13,923 bases of DNA from Alphaproteobacteria bacterium (GTDB lineage: Bacteria; Pseudomonadota; Alphaproteobacteria; Geminicoccales; Geminicoccaceae): positions 1-13,923 of the forward strand of contig JALSGW010000270.1 in assembly GCA_026982585.1 (NCBI GenBank), given 5' to 3'. Numbering within the stretch: position 1 is the stretch's first letter; the number at the start of each line of letters is the position of its first letter. A program made the translations under genes and the position numbers. The notes under the pieces are model-generated. The model ran no database searches. It was given only the letters and a program-made list of their open reading frames with translations, and was not told the DNA's origin. Shown here piece by piece: positions 1 through 6,554 of this stretch.

Positions 1-467
1 GTGAGCCAGTGGACGAAGCGCTCGAAAAAGCCGAAGCGCGGGATGCGGATGCCCGAGAAGCCGCTTTCCACCCGGATGCGCCCGCGCAGCGCGAAGAACA
101 CCGCGAGCAGCGCCACCACCAGCACCAGGAACCAGCCGGCGTAGAACCGGTACGGGCCCTCCCGCACCGTGCGCCAATACTCGCCCTCGCTTTGGATCAA
201 CTGGCCCGCGAGCGGATCGGGGATCGGCACGTCGCCGAACTCGCCCACCCGGATGCGCCGCCACACGTCGCTGGCGCTCGGCTGCGGCGCCACGTTCACC
301 GGCGGGTTGCGCTTCTCCGCCTCGAACAGCTCCGCCTCCTCGGGCGGCCGCACGGTGGGCCGGGTCGGCTCCTGCTGGGCGAACACCGCGAACAGCGGCA
401 CCAGGAACAGGCCCAACAGCGCGCCCAACGCAAACGCGCGCCTGACGCTCCGCCACCTGCCTCGCAT
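1..467 (-). CDS. fdhC: Formate dehydrogenase gamma subunit (cytochrome b556), N-terminal part
   Basis: Membrane cytochrome b subunit that anchors the periplasmic formate dehydrogenase and passes electrons to quinone. The first 155 residues are in the window and the gene runs off the left edge. Reading from ATG 465-467 it has a signal-like hydrophobic segment at residues 11-30 ending in AVFA. A Pro/Glu-rich periplasmic stretch of about 75 residues follows, containing EGEYWRTVREGPY (residues 94-106). The first clear membrane helix is at about 109-127, and then ERFVHW (149-154), whose His153 matches the first haem-b ligand region of the FdnI/FdhC family. The N-terminal periplasmic extension is usual for the long proteobacterial form and absent from the short E. 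coli FdnI. The start lies 14 bases after the stop of the small membrane protein gene, with a GAGGG ribosome site about 8 bases upstream. The remaining helices and haem ligands are outside the window. Confidence 0.9.
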   Translation of the reverse strand, partial: MRGRWRSVRRAFALGALLGLFLVPLFAVFAQQEPTRPTVRPPEEAELFEAEKRNPPVNVAPQPSASDVWRRIRVGEFGDVPIPDPLAGQLIQSEGEYWRTVREGPYRFYAGWFLVLVVALLAVFFALRGRIRVESGFSGIRIPRFGFFERFVHWL

Positions 468-481
468 CCTCCGCGCCCTCC

Positions 482-736
482 TCAAAGCTCGCCCTGCGCC
501 CGCGCCCGCAGACGCGTCTGCTCGATGGCCTTGGGATCGAAGGGCTCGTCCTCCGGCCCCACGTACCGGCCCTTCTCGAACACGATCGGCCGTTCGCTCA
601 AGGGCCGATCCTTATAGCCCCACACGCCCCACAACACCGCCAGCAAAATCAGCAGGGCCACCGCCACCCTGAGCAGGATGCCCCACGGTGATTCCGCGCC
701 GCCGGGAGTGTGCTGCGCCATGCTCGCCTGCCCCAT
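482..736 (-). CDS. Small single-helix membrane protein between fdhB and fdhC
   Basis: I do not recognise a named family. The 84-residue protein from ATG 734-736 has a short N-terminus, one strongly hydrophobic helix at about residues 18-41 (ILLRVAVALLILLAVLWGVW), and a polar tail of about 43 residues containing IVFEKGRYVGPEDEPFD (51-67) and ending in a basic, helical-looking stretch. The ATG at 736 has AGGAG just upstream. The frame stays open to 832, but that extension would translate two hairpins and is Arg/Pro-rich, so it is probably not coding. FdhB here lacks the C-terminal membrane helix of E. coli FdnH. By position and architecture this protein could be a separate membrane anchor or assembly subunit linking FdhB to FdhC. 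That role is inference. Its tail is more charged than its head, so orientation is uncertain. Confidence 0.75.
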   Translation of the reverse strand: MGQASMAQHTPGGAESPWGILLRVAVALLILLAVLWGVWGYKDRPLSERPIVFEKGRYVGPEDEPFDPKAIEQTRLRARAQGEL

Positions 737-759
737 CAGCTCCTCGCCGCGCCTTGGAG

Positions 760-785
760 AAAAAACGGCGAGGTATCCCCCGCCG
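760..785 (-). terminator. Intrinsic terminator between fdhB and the small membrane protein gene
   Basis: Read on the minus strand, bases 785-766 form CGGCGGGG-GATA-CCTCGCCG: an 8-bp stem with one G:T pair and a GATA tetraloop. It is followed at once by TTTTTT (765-760). This is a complete rho-independent terminator signature. It lies 54 bases after the fdhB stop and 24 bases before the ATG of the next gene in the same direction, so it probably attenuates rather than ends the operon. Confidence 0.75.
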
Positions 786-804
786 TCGCGTGCCCGGTGG
801 GGCG

Positions 805-828
805 GGGGCCGGACCGCCGTCCGGCCCC
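805..828 (-). repeat. Perfect 10-bp inverted repeat just after fdhB
   Basis: GGGGCCGGAC (805-814) and GTCCGGCCCC (819-828) pair perfectly around a 4-base CGCC loop. The hairpin begins 11 bases past the fdhB stop codon on the minus strand. It has no T-run of its own and may stabilise the 3' end of the fdhAB message, or act together with the terminator that follows. Confidence 0.7.
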
Positions 829-838
829 ACACCCGGCC

Positions 839-1432
839 TCAGATGCCCTTGATCTGGTAGGCCGTGCCCCAACCCCAGGCCCCGGATCCGAAGCCGCGGG
901 CCACCACCCGCTCGCGGTAGATGTCCGCGATAATGTCGCCGTCGCCGGCAAGCAACGCCTTGGTCGCGCACAGCTCCGCGCACAGGGGCAGCTTGCCCTC
1001 GGCGATGCGGTTGCGCCCGTACTTGCGGAACTCCGCCTCGCTGTGGGTCACCTCCGGACCGCCGGCGCAGAAGGTGCACTTGTCCATCTTGCCGCGGCTG
1101 CCGAAGTTGCCCGCCTGCGGATACTGCGGCGCCCCGAACGGACAGGCGTAGAAGCAATAGCCGCAGCCGATGCACAGATCCTTGTTCCAGAGGACGATCC
1201 CCTCCTCGGTCTGGTAGAAGATGTCCACCGGACACACCGCCATGCACGGCGGATCCGAACAGTGCATGCAGGCCACCGAAATCGACCGCTCGCCCGGCAG
1301 ACCATCGTTGATGGTCACCACCCGGCGCCGGTTGATGCCCCAGGGCACCTCGTTCTCGTTCTTGCAGGCGGTGACGCAGGCGTTGCAGTCGATGCAGCGC
1401 TCGGCGTCCACAAGGAAACGCATCCTCGCCAT
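839..1432 (-). CDS. fdhB: Formate dehydrogenase beta subunit, four [4Fe-4S] clusters (FDH3 type)
   Basis: Electron-transfer subunit carrying electrons from the FdhA iron-sulfur cluster to the cytochrome b subunit, expected in the periplasm bound to FdhA. The 197 residues contain sixteen cysteines in four groups: C13-C16-C19-C23, C55-C58-C63-C67, C87-C90-C93-C97, and C119-C122 with C151-C155. This is the NrfC/DmsB/FdnH ferredoxin pattern. There is no signal peptide, as expected for a subunit exported with Tat-tagged FdhA. There is also no C-terminal membrane helix, which matches the short FDH3-type beta subunit (about 200 residues) rather than FdnH (about 290). Start ATG 1432 has GGAGG six bases upstream, placed directly after the fdhA stop. 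The gap to fdhA is 11 bases, so the two genes are clearly co-translated. Confidence 0.95.
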   Translation of the reverse strand: MARMRFLVDAERCIDCNACVTACKNENEVPWGINRRRVVTINDGLPGERSISVACMHCSDPPCMAVCPVDIFYQTEEGIVLWNKDLCIGCGYCFYACPFGAPQYPQAGNFGSRGKMDKCTFCAGGPEVTHSEAEFRKYGRNRIAEGKLPLCAELCATKALLAGDGDIIADIYRERVVARGFGSGAWGWGTAYQIKGI

Positions 1433-1443
1433 GGCTTACCTCC

Positions 1444-4317
1444 TCACGCCGGCACGATCCGGCACAGGGTGGTCTTGGTCTCCTGCATCTGGGTGACCGA
1501 GTCGTAGCCGTAGGTCTGGGCCGTGTTGCTCGCCTCACCCAGCACATAGGGATCGGTGCCCTCCGGATACTTGGCGCGCAGGTCCGCACCCTGGAACCAG
1601 CCGCCGAAGTGGAAGGGCATGAAGGCCACGCCCCGATCGACACGCTCGGTGACCAACGCCATCACCAAAACGCGCCCGCCCTCGGGACCCTCGACCCACA
1701 CCATCTGCCCGTCCCGGACGCCGATGGTGTTGGCATCGTAGGGGTTGATCTCCACGAACATGTTCTGCTGGAGCTCCGCGAGCCAACGGTTCGAGCGGGT
1801 CTGCTCGCCGCCGCCCTGATACTCCACGAGACGCCCCGAGGTGAGGATGATCGGGAAGTCCTTCGAGAAGTCCTTCTGCTGGATCGACCGGTAGAGGGTC
1901 GGCAGCCGGTAGAACTTCCGATCCTCATAGGTGGGATAATCGGCCACCAGATCGCGCCTGGGCGTGTACAACGGCTCCCGATGCACCGGAATGGGATCGG
2001 GGAAGTTCCACACATAACAGCGCGCCTTGGCGTTGCCGAAGGGCGCCGCACCGTGCTTGAGCGCCACCCGCTGGATGCCGCCCGACAGATCCGTCTTCCA
2101 GTTGGTCTTCGGACCGGCGATCGCCTCGATGGTGGCCCGCTCCTCCTCGGTCAGATCCCGATCCCAACCGAGCCGCTGCAGCAGCTCCATGGTGAACTCG
2201 GGATAGCCGTCCTTGAGCTCCGAACCCTCCGAATAGCTGCCCTCGGCGAGCAGGTTCTCGCCCTCGTACTCGACACCGAAACGCGCCCGGAAGGTGAGAC
2301 CACCCTCCATGACGTGCTTGCTGGTGTCGTAGAGGATCGGCGTACCCGGATGGCGGATCTCCGGCTTGCCCCAGCACGGCCACGGCAGACCATAATACTC
2401 GCCGTCCACCTCGCTGCCCCGCGCCTGCAACGTCGTCTTGTGGAAGACGTGCTGGTACTTCATGTGGAGCTTGAGGCGCTCCGGCGACTGGCCGGTGTAG
2501 CCGATCGTCCACATGCCGCGGTTGAACTCGCGGGTGATGTCCTCCACCAGCGGCTCGGTGCCGTTCACCTGGATGTTCTTGAACATCTCGTCGGCGAACC
2601 CGAGCTTGCGGGCGAACAGATACATGATCTCGTGATCGACCTTGGCCTCGAAGACCGGCTCGATCACCTTCTCCCGCCACTGGATGGAGCGGTTGGAGGC
2701 CGTCACCGACCCGTAGGTCTCATACTGGGTGGCCGCCGGCAGCAGATAGACGTTGTCCGTCCGATCGTGCATCACCGCCGCCATGGTCGGATACGGGTCG
2801 ATGATCACGAGCAGATCCAACTGCTCCATCGCCCGCTTCATGTCCGGCAGCCGGGTCTGCGAGTTGGGCGCATGACCCCAGAAGATCATCGCCCGCACCC
2901 GATCCGGCTGGTCCATGTTGGCGGGATCCTCGAGCACCCCGTCGAACCAACGCGACACCGGAATGCCCTTGGACTCCATCAGCTCCTTGCTGTGGAAGCG
3001 CGAGAGGAGATAGTCGTAATCCACCTCCCACACCCGCGCCCAGTGGCGCCAGGCACCCTCGGACAGACCGTAATAGCCCGGCAAGGTGTGCGAGAGCACG
3101 CCGAGATCGGTCGCCCCCTGCACATTGTCATGGCCGCGGAAGATGTTCGCACCGCCGCCGGAGACGCCGATGTTGCCGAGCGCCAGCTGCAGGATGCAGT
3201 AGGCACGGGTGAAGTTGTTGCCGATGGTGTGCTGGGTGCCGCCCATGCACCAGACGATGGTGGCCGGCCGGTTGTTGGCCAGCAGACGCGCCACCCGCCG
3301 GAGCTGCGAGCCGGGCACGCCGGTGACCCGCTCCACCTCCTCCGGGTTCCACTTGCGCACCTCCTCGCGCACCCGGTCCATGCCCCACACCCGGCGCCGG
3401 ATGTACTCCTTGTCCTCCCACTCGTTCTCGAAAATGTGCCAGAGAATGCCCCAGATCAGCGCCACATCCGTGCCGGACCGGTGCCGCACATACTCGTCGG
3501 CATGCGCCGCCGTGCGCGTGAAACGCGGATCGCACACGATCATCGGCGCGTTGTTCTGCTCCTTCGCCTTGAGAATGTGCAGCATCGCCACCGGATGCGC
3601 CTCGGCGGCGTTGGAGCCGATCATCAGGATGCAGCGCGAGCGCTGGATGTCGTTGAAGGAGTTGGTCATCGCCCCGTAGCCCCAGGTGTTGGCCACCCCG
3701 GCCACGGTGGTCGAGTGACAGATGCGCGCCTGATGGTCGACGTTGTTGCTGCCCCAGAACGCCGCGAACTTGCGGAACAGATAGGCCTGCTCGTTGCTGT
3801 GCTTGGCCGAGCCCAGCCAATAGACGGAATCCGGACCCGACTCCTCCCGGATCTTGAGCAGCTGGTCACCGATCTCCTCGATCGCCTGCTCCCAGGAGAT
3901 GCGACGCCACTTGCCGCCCTCGAGCTTCATCGGATACTTGAGGCGCCGCTCGCTCATCGAATAGGCGCGCACCGCCGCACCCTTGGCGCAATGGGCGCCG
4001 AGGTTGATCGGACTGTCAAAACCCGGCTCCTGCCCGATCCAGGTGTCGTTCTTGACCTCGGCGATCACCGTACAGCCCACCGCACAATGGGTGCAGATGG
4101 TCTTCTTGGTGACGATGCCCTCCATAAGCGGCGCCGTCTGCGCCTCCGCCTTGCGCATCATGCCGCCGGAGAGAGCCCCCGCCGCCGCCAGACCACCGGC
4201 GGTAAGCCCCGAACGCCGGAGAAAGGCACGCCGGTCCATGGCCGCACCCGCCAGACCCGCGAGCGCCGCCGCCATCCGACCGCCGTTCACGCTCCCTGCG
4301 CTTCGCTTCTTAAGCAT
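1444..4317 (-). CDS. fdhA: Formate dehydrogenase alpha subunit, molybdopterin catalytic (FDH3 type)
   Basis: Catalytic subunit oxidising formate to CO2, a 957-residue bis-MGD enzyme of the DMSO-reductase superfamily. The N-terminus has a twin-arginine signal, DRRAFLRR (28-35), then a hydrophobic stretch and a likely cleavage after AEA (57-59), so it is exported folded by Tat. C75, C78, C82 and C110 bind one [4Fe-4S] cluster, followed by the usual Lys112. RICHSTTV places Cys200 as the Mo/W ligand with catalytic His201. Selenocysteine occupies this site in E. coli FdnG and FdhF, so no Sec insertion is needed here. The C-terminal third contains the expected molydopterin-dinucleotide-binding region (SGRLVEYQGGGEQTRSN). 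ATG 4317 has GGTGGAG about seven bases upstream. Met27, just before the Tat motif, is an alternative start with a poor ribosome site. The gene lies between the Tat peptide gene (31-base gap) and fdhB. Confidence 0.96.
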   Translation of the reverse strand: MLKKRSAGSVNGGRMAAALAGLAGAAMDRRAFLRRSGLTAGGLAAAGALSGGMMRKAEAQTAPLMEGIVTKKTICTHCAVGCTVIAEVKNDTWIGQEPGFDSPINLGAHCAKGAAVRAYSMSERRLKYPMKLEGGKWRRISWEQAIEEIGDQLLKIREESGPDSVYWLGSAKHSNEQAYLFRKFAAFWGSNNVDHQARICHSTTVAGVANTWGYGAMTNSFNDIQRSRCILMIGSNAAEAHPVAMLHILKAKEQNNAPMIVCDPRFTRTAAHADEYVRHRSGTDVALIWGILWHIFENEWEDKEYIRRRVWGMDRVREEVRKWNPEEVERVTGVPGSQLRRVARLLANNRPATIVWCMGGTQHTIGNNFTRAYCILQLALGNIGVSGGGANIFRGHDNVQGATDLGVLSHTLPGYYGLSEGAWRHWARVWEVDYDYLLSRFHSKELMESKGIPVSRWFDGVLEDPANMDQPDRVRAMIFWGHAPNSQTRLPDMKRAMEQLDLLVIIDPYPTMAAVMHDRTDNVYLLPAATQYETYGSVTASNRSIQWREKVIEPVFEAKVDHEIMYLFARKLGFADEMFKNIQVNGTEPLVEDITREFNRGMWTIGYTGQSPERLKLHMKYQHVFHKTTLQARGSEVDGEYYGLPWPCWGKPEIRHPGTPILYDTSKHVMEGGLTFRARFGVEYEGENLLAEGSYSEGSELKDGYPEFTMELLQRLGWDRDLTEEERATIEAIAGPKTNWKTDLSGGIQRVALKHGAAPFGNAKARCYVWNFPDPIPVHREPLYTPRRDLVADYPTYEDRKFYRLPTLYRSIQQKDFSKDFPIILTSGRLVEYQGGGEQTRSNRWLAELQQNMFVEINPYDANTIGVRDGQMVWVEGPEGGRVLVMALVTERVDRGVAFMPFHFGGWFQGADLRAKYPEGTDPYVLGEASNTAQTYGYDSVTQMQETKTTLCRIVPA

Positions 4318-4348
4318 GGCTCAACTCCACCTCACCCCGCGCCCGCGC

Positions 4349-4546
4349 TCAAAACCGGGCCAGCTCATACGCCTTCTTGACATGCTCGGTGAGCCGATAG
4401 CCGCTCGCCGGAGCACCCGCGCTCCCGGCCGCCTCCGCCGGCCGCTCGCCCGCGACCGCCGCCACGGTCCCCACGACTGCGCCGAGCCCCGCGAGCTTCA
4501 GAAACTCGCGACGGCCCTGTCCGGATGCCCGCTTTTCTCTGCGCAT
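4349..4546 (-). CDS. Formate dehydrogenase region twin-arginine peptide
   Basis: A 65-residue protein of the small 'formate dehydrogenase region TAT target' family (TIGR02811-type), which sits immediately before fdhA in many proteobacterial loci. It shows a Tat motif GRREFLKLAG (residues 11-20) and a hydrophobic segment to about residue 32. A short tail ends in the family-like YRLTEHVKKAYELARF (50-65). Start ATG 4544-4546 is chosen because GGAAGAGGA precedes it and the Tat motif then falls near the N-terminus. The same frame stays open for 83 more codons upstream, but that part overlaps the chaperone gene out of frame. Family members are thought to aid assembly or export of the enzyme, but the exact role is not established. 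Confidence 0.88.
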   Translation of the reverse strand: MRREKRASGQGRREFLKLAGLGAVVGTVAAVAGERPAEAAGSAGAPASGYRLTEHVKKAYELARF

Positions 4547-4610
4547 CGCTTCCTCTTCCCCTGGCAGCCAGCCCCGAACCCAACGCCGACCGACCCCGGC
4601 TGCCGCGGCG

Positions 4611-5216
4611 TCAGCCGGCCATCGCAAACGCCGCCCGCTCGATGTCCACGAACAGACGGCCAAGACTCCCCACCGGCGCATAAAACCGCGCCGCCTGCGC
4701 ACGCTCGAGATCCTGGAAAAACCGACCCGCCCAGGGCTCGAGATGGCGCATGAAAAACCGCCGCTGCAGTTCCAGCGAACCGTCCCCGAACGCACCGCGC
4801 ACGAGCCCCGCCATCACCTCGCACAAAGACGCGATGTGATCCTCGGGCTCCTTGTTGCCCTCCGCCCGCGCCACCCCGAGCTGACGCAAGTCGCTGCGCA
4901 GCTCCGCAAGCGGCCGCTCGTAGAGAAACCCGGTCAGATAATAAGAAGCATAGGGCAACAGCTCGCCGCGCCCGACGCCGACAAAGAGCTCGTGATACTC
5001 GTCCGCGACCGCTTCCACCTCAGCAGCCCGCGCCCGCTCGGCAAGCGCCAACAGCGCCCGCCCGAACTCCGTCTCGCGCTCGCCCAGCCCCGCGAGAAAA
5101 CCGAGCAACGCCGCATCCGGCGGCGCCGCCAGAAGACGCGCGAGCAGCCCGTAGACCTGCGCCCGCAGCTCCTCTTCCTCTCCCAGAAGCCTCTCGGCGA
5201 CGGTGCTGTCCACCAT
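4611..5216 (-). CDS. TorD/DmsD-family Tat proofreading chaperone
   Basis: Cytoplasmic chaperone expected to bind the FdhA Tat signal and hold back export until the molybdenum cofactor is inserted. The 201 residues are nearly all helical. They carry both family hallmarks: EYHELFVGVGRGELLPYASYY (about 73-93), matching the YxxLFxGxGxxxxPYxSxY pattern, and EPEDHIASL (123-131), matching ExxDHxxxxL. ATG 5216 is preceded by AAGGA seven bases upstream. The frame continues to a TTG at 5309, but that lies across the predicted promoter and is unlikely. As the first gene after promoter 5281-5309, it probably leads the transcript for the Tat peptide and fdhABC. Confidence 0.9.
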   Translation of the reverse strand: MVDSTVAERLLGEEEELRAQVYGLLARLLAAPPDAALLGFLAGLGERETEFGRALLALAERARAAEVEAVADEYHELFVGVGRGELLPYASYYLTGFLYERPLAELRSDLRQLGVARAEGNKEPEDHIASLCEVMAGLVRGAFGDGSLELQRRFFMRHLEPWAGRFFQDLERAQAARFYAPVGSLGRLFVDIERAAFAMAG

Positions 5217-5280
5217 CCCCCGGTCCTTGGACGCGGCCCGCTTCGCGATGTCCGCGCCACCTCCCTGACGCTTCGATCCT

Positions 5281-5309
5281 ATTCTAAACAGCTCCAAGCT
5301 AACGTGCAA
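5281..5309 (-). promoter_or_regulatory. Sigma70-like promoter for the chaperone-fdh structural genes
   Basis: On the minus strand TTGCAC (5309-5304) is followed by a 17-base spacer and TAGAAT (5286-5281), five of six matches to the -10 consensus. It is AT-richer than its surroundings and sits in the 107-base gap between the DUF3306 stop and the TorD-family start. Transcription would begin near 5275, leaving a leader of about 58 bases. I saw no FNR or NarL box next to it. Confidence 0.6.
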
Positions 5310-5323
5310 GCGGAAGATGGCTT

Positions 5324-5854
5324 TTACGCCGATCCCTCATTTTTCTCGTCGTCACAACGGGTTGGCGGCGGGGGCGGCGTCTCGGCCGAACGCTCCTCCG
5401 CCGCCTTCTGTTCGTCTTCGCCCCGCTCCAGCGCCTCCTCCGCGCGCGCGAGCTTCTCCTGCGCCCTCTCGATCGTCTCGCGGCCCTTGGCGATGGCGGT
5501 GCGCAGTCCGGCCACCACGGTGGCGGCGTCGGTGAAGTCCTCGCAGTAGTCGTCCAGCATGTCCACGGTGCGGATGATGGGGTTGGTGCGCCACAGCCGC
5601 CGGAGCGCCTTCTGACGCAAGAGCTCGGGCACCCCCTCGCGCAGGAACACCGAAAAGTCCCCATCCGGCGGCAGGCTGTCGGGATCCGGGAGCGATTCCA
5701 CGGCCCCCGCCGCCGCGGCCGGGGCTCCCCGTTCCTCCTCCCGGACCGGTTGTTGCGGTGCGCCCGCATCCCGCTCGGACCGTCCATCCGCGTCGCCGCC
5801 CCGCTTGAGCCGCGACCAGCGCCTAAGAAAGGATTCCCGCTCCGCCTCGCTCAT
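5324..5854 (-). CDS. DUF3306 protein of formate dehydrogenase loci
   Basis: A 176-residue protein matching the DUF3306 family, found almost only next to DUF3305, TorD-like and formate dehydrogenase genes. Its biochemical role is unknown; assembly or maturation is inferred from context. An N-terminal FLRRWSRLKR (9-18) is typical of the family, then comes a low-complexity Ala/Pro/Glu linker (about 20-65). The conserved core follows: FLREGVPELLRQKALRRLWR (70-89) and DDYCEDFTD (101-109). A charged coiled-coil-like helix occupies about 119-156, ending in a Pro-rich tail. The start is ATG 5852-5854, whose last bases overlap the DUF3305 TGA (ATGA), implying translational coupling. No signal peptide or membrane helix is seen, so it is probably cytoplasmic. 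Confidence 0.88.
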   Translation of the reverse strand: MSEAERESFLRRWSRLKRGGDADGRSERDAGAPQQPVREEERGAPAAAAGAVESLPDPDSLPPDGDFSVFLREGVPELLRQKALRRLWRTNPIIRTVDMLDDYCEDFTDAATVVAGLRTAIAKGRETIERAQEKLARAEEALERGEDEQKAAEERSAETPPPPPTRCDDEKNEGSA

Positions 5855-6354
5855 CCCTCGCCTTCTCCCCCGCCCAGCGGCACGAAGGTGCTGCCCTCGC
5901 CGGGCTTGGCATCCCGTCCCTTGCGCTTGCGCTTATAAAAGGGCCGCTCCACGTGGAAGCGGTCGACGAACTCCTTGACCCAGCCGATCACCACCGGCGG
6001 CATCGCCACCGCATCCACCCGGTCCTCGGCGAGCTCCTCGAACGCCTGCCCCTCCCAGGGCGACGCCGACAGCCGCACCGGCCGCCACGGGAAGTCGTCC
6101 GCGCCCGTCTCCCGCATCACCACGTAGAGCTGCGGTCGATCGCTGCTCAGATTGTACTTGTAATGGTCGGTCTCGTCCCGGAACAGGGCGAGCTCCAGAT
6201 TGGCCGCATGGTATTGGGTGAAGTGCTCGTCCTTCACCAACACCCGCCAGGAAGCGGTCTCCGGCGGCTCCACCAGCACCCCGATCGCCCGCCACCGCCA
6301 GGGTTGCCAGGGATGGTCGACGCGGCGGCACTCCACCACCACGCCGAGCCGCAT
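5851..6354 (-). CDS. DUF3305 protein of formate dehydrogenase loci
   Basis: A 167-residue protein matching the DUF3305 family, whose genes accompany DUF3306 and FDH3-type formate dehydrogenases. The function is unknown. The family signature near the N-terminus, VVVECRRVDHPWQPWRW (6-22), is clear, followed by a mixed alpha/beta region with FRDETDHYKYNLSSDRPQLYVVMR in the middle. The basic KRKRKGRD near the end precedes a Gly-rich tail. I chose ATG 6354 because the family domain begins right after it. An alternative is ATG 6411, which adds a 19-residue Arg/Gly-rich leader. The frame is open to 6525, but that would cross the divergent promoter region. It is cytoplasmic by lack of a signal sequence, and is the first gene of the leftward accessory unit. 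Confidence 0.85.
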   Translation of the reverse strand: MRLGVVVECRRVDHPWQPWRWRAIGVLVEPPETASWRVLVKDEHFTQYHAANLELALFRDETDHYKYNLSSDRPQLYVVMRETGADDFPWRPVRLSASPWEGQAFEELAEDRVDAVAMPPVVIGWVKEFVDRFHVERPFYKRKRKGRDAKPGEGSTFVPLGGGEGEG

Positions 6355-6554
6355 CACCGCATCGCCCCCTCGCGCCAACGCCTCACCTCCCCTCTCCGAC
6401 GACCGGGCCATCCGCCACCGCCCCCGGAAGCTGCGCCGCGCTGCACGGTGTCCGGCCGAATTGCAGTATGGCGGATGCCGCTTTCTCCGCCAGAACAGTT
6501 TTGCTAACCATGGCTGCGCCGTCAAGTTGGGCGGCGGGAAGCTGGAGGCGCCCG
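6355..6554. promoter_or_regulatory. Divergent intergenic region between DUF3305 and polyferredoxin genes
   Basis: This 200-base region lies between the two chosen starts and must hold promoters for both directions. A weak leftward candidate is TTGACG then 17 bases then AAAACT. No convincing -10/-35 pair, sigma54 site or FNR palindrome (TTGAT-N4-ATCAA) stands out. Part of it may be coding if either gene uses an upstream start (6411 leftward, or 6468 or 6510 rightward). Confidence 0.4.

Noticed and set aside
3700..3730. Selenocysteine at the FdhA active site
   Set aside because: The codon at the Mo/W-ligand position is Cys (RICHSTTV). There is no in-frame TGA, so no Sec insertion is needed.
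1609..4380. 923-codon open frame on the plus strand
   Set aside because: It lies antisense to fdhA, whose motifs are unmistakable. The product is His/Arg/Leu-rich low-quality sequence typical of antisense frames in GC-rich genes.
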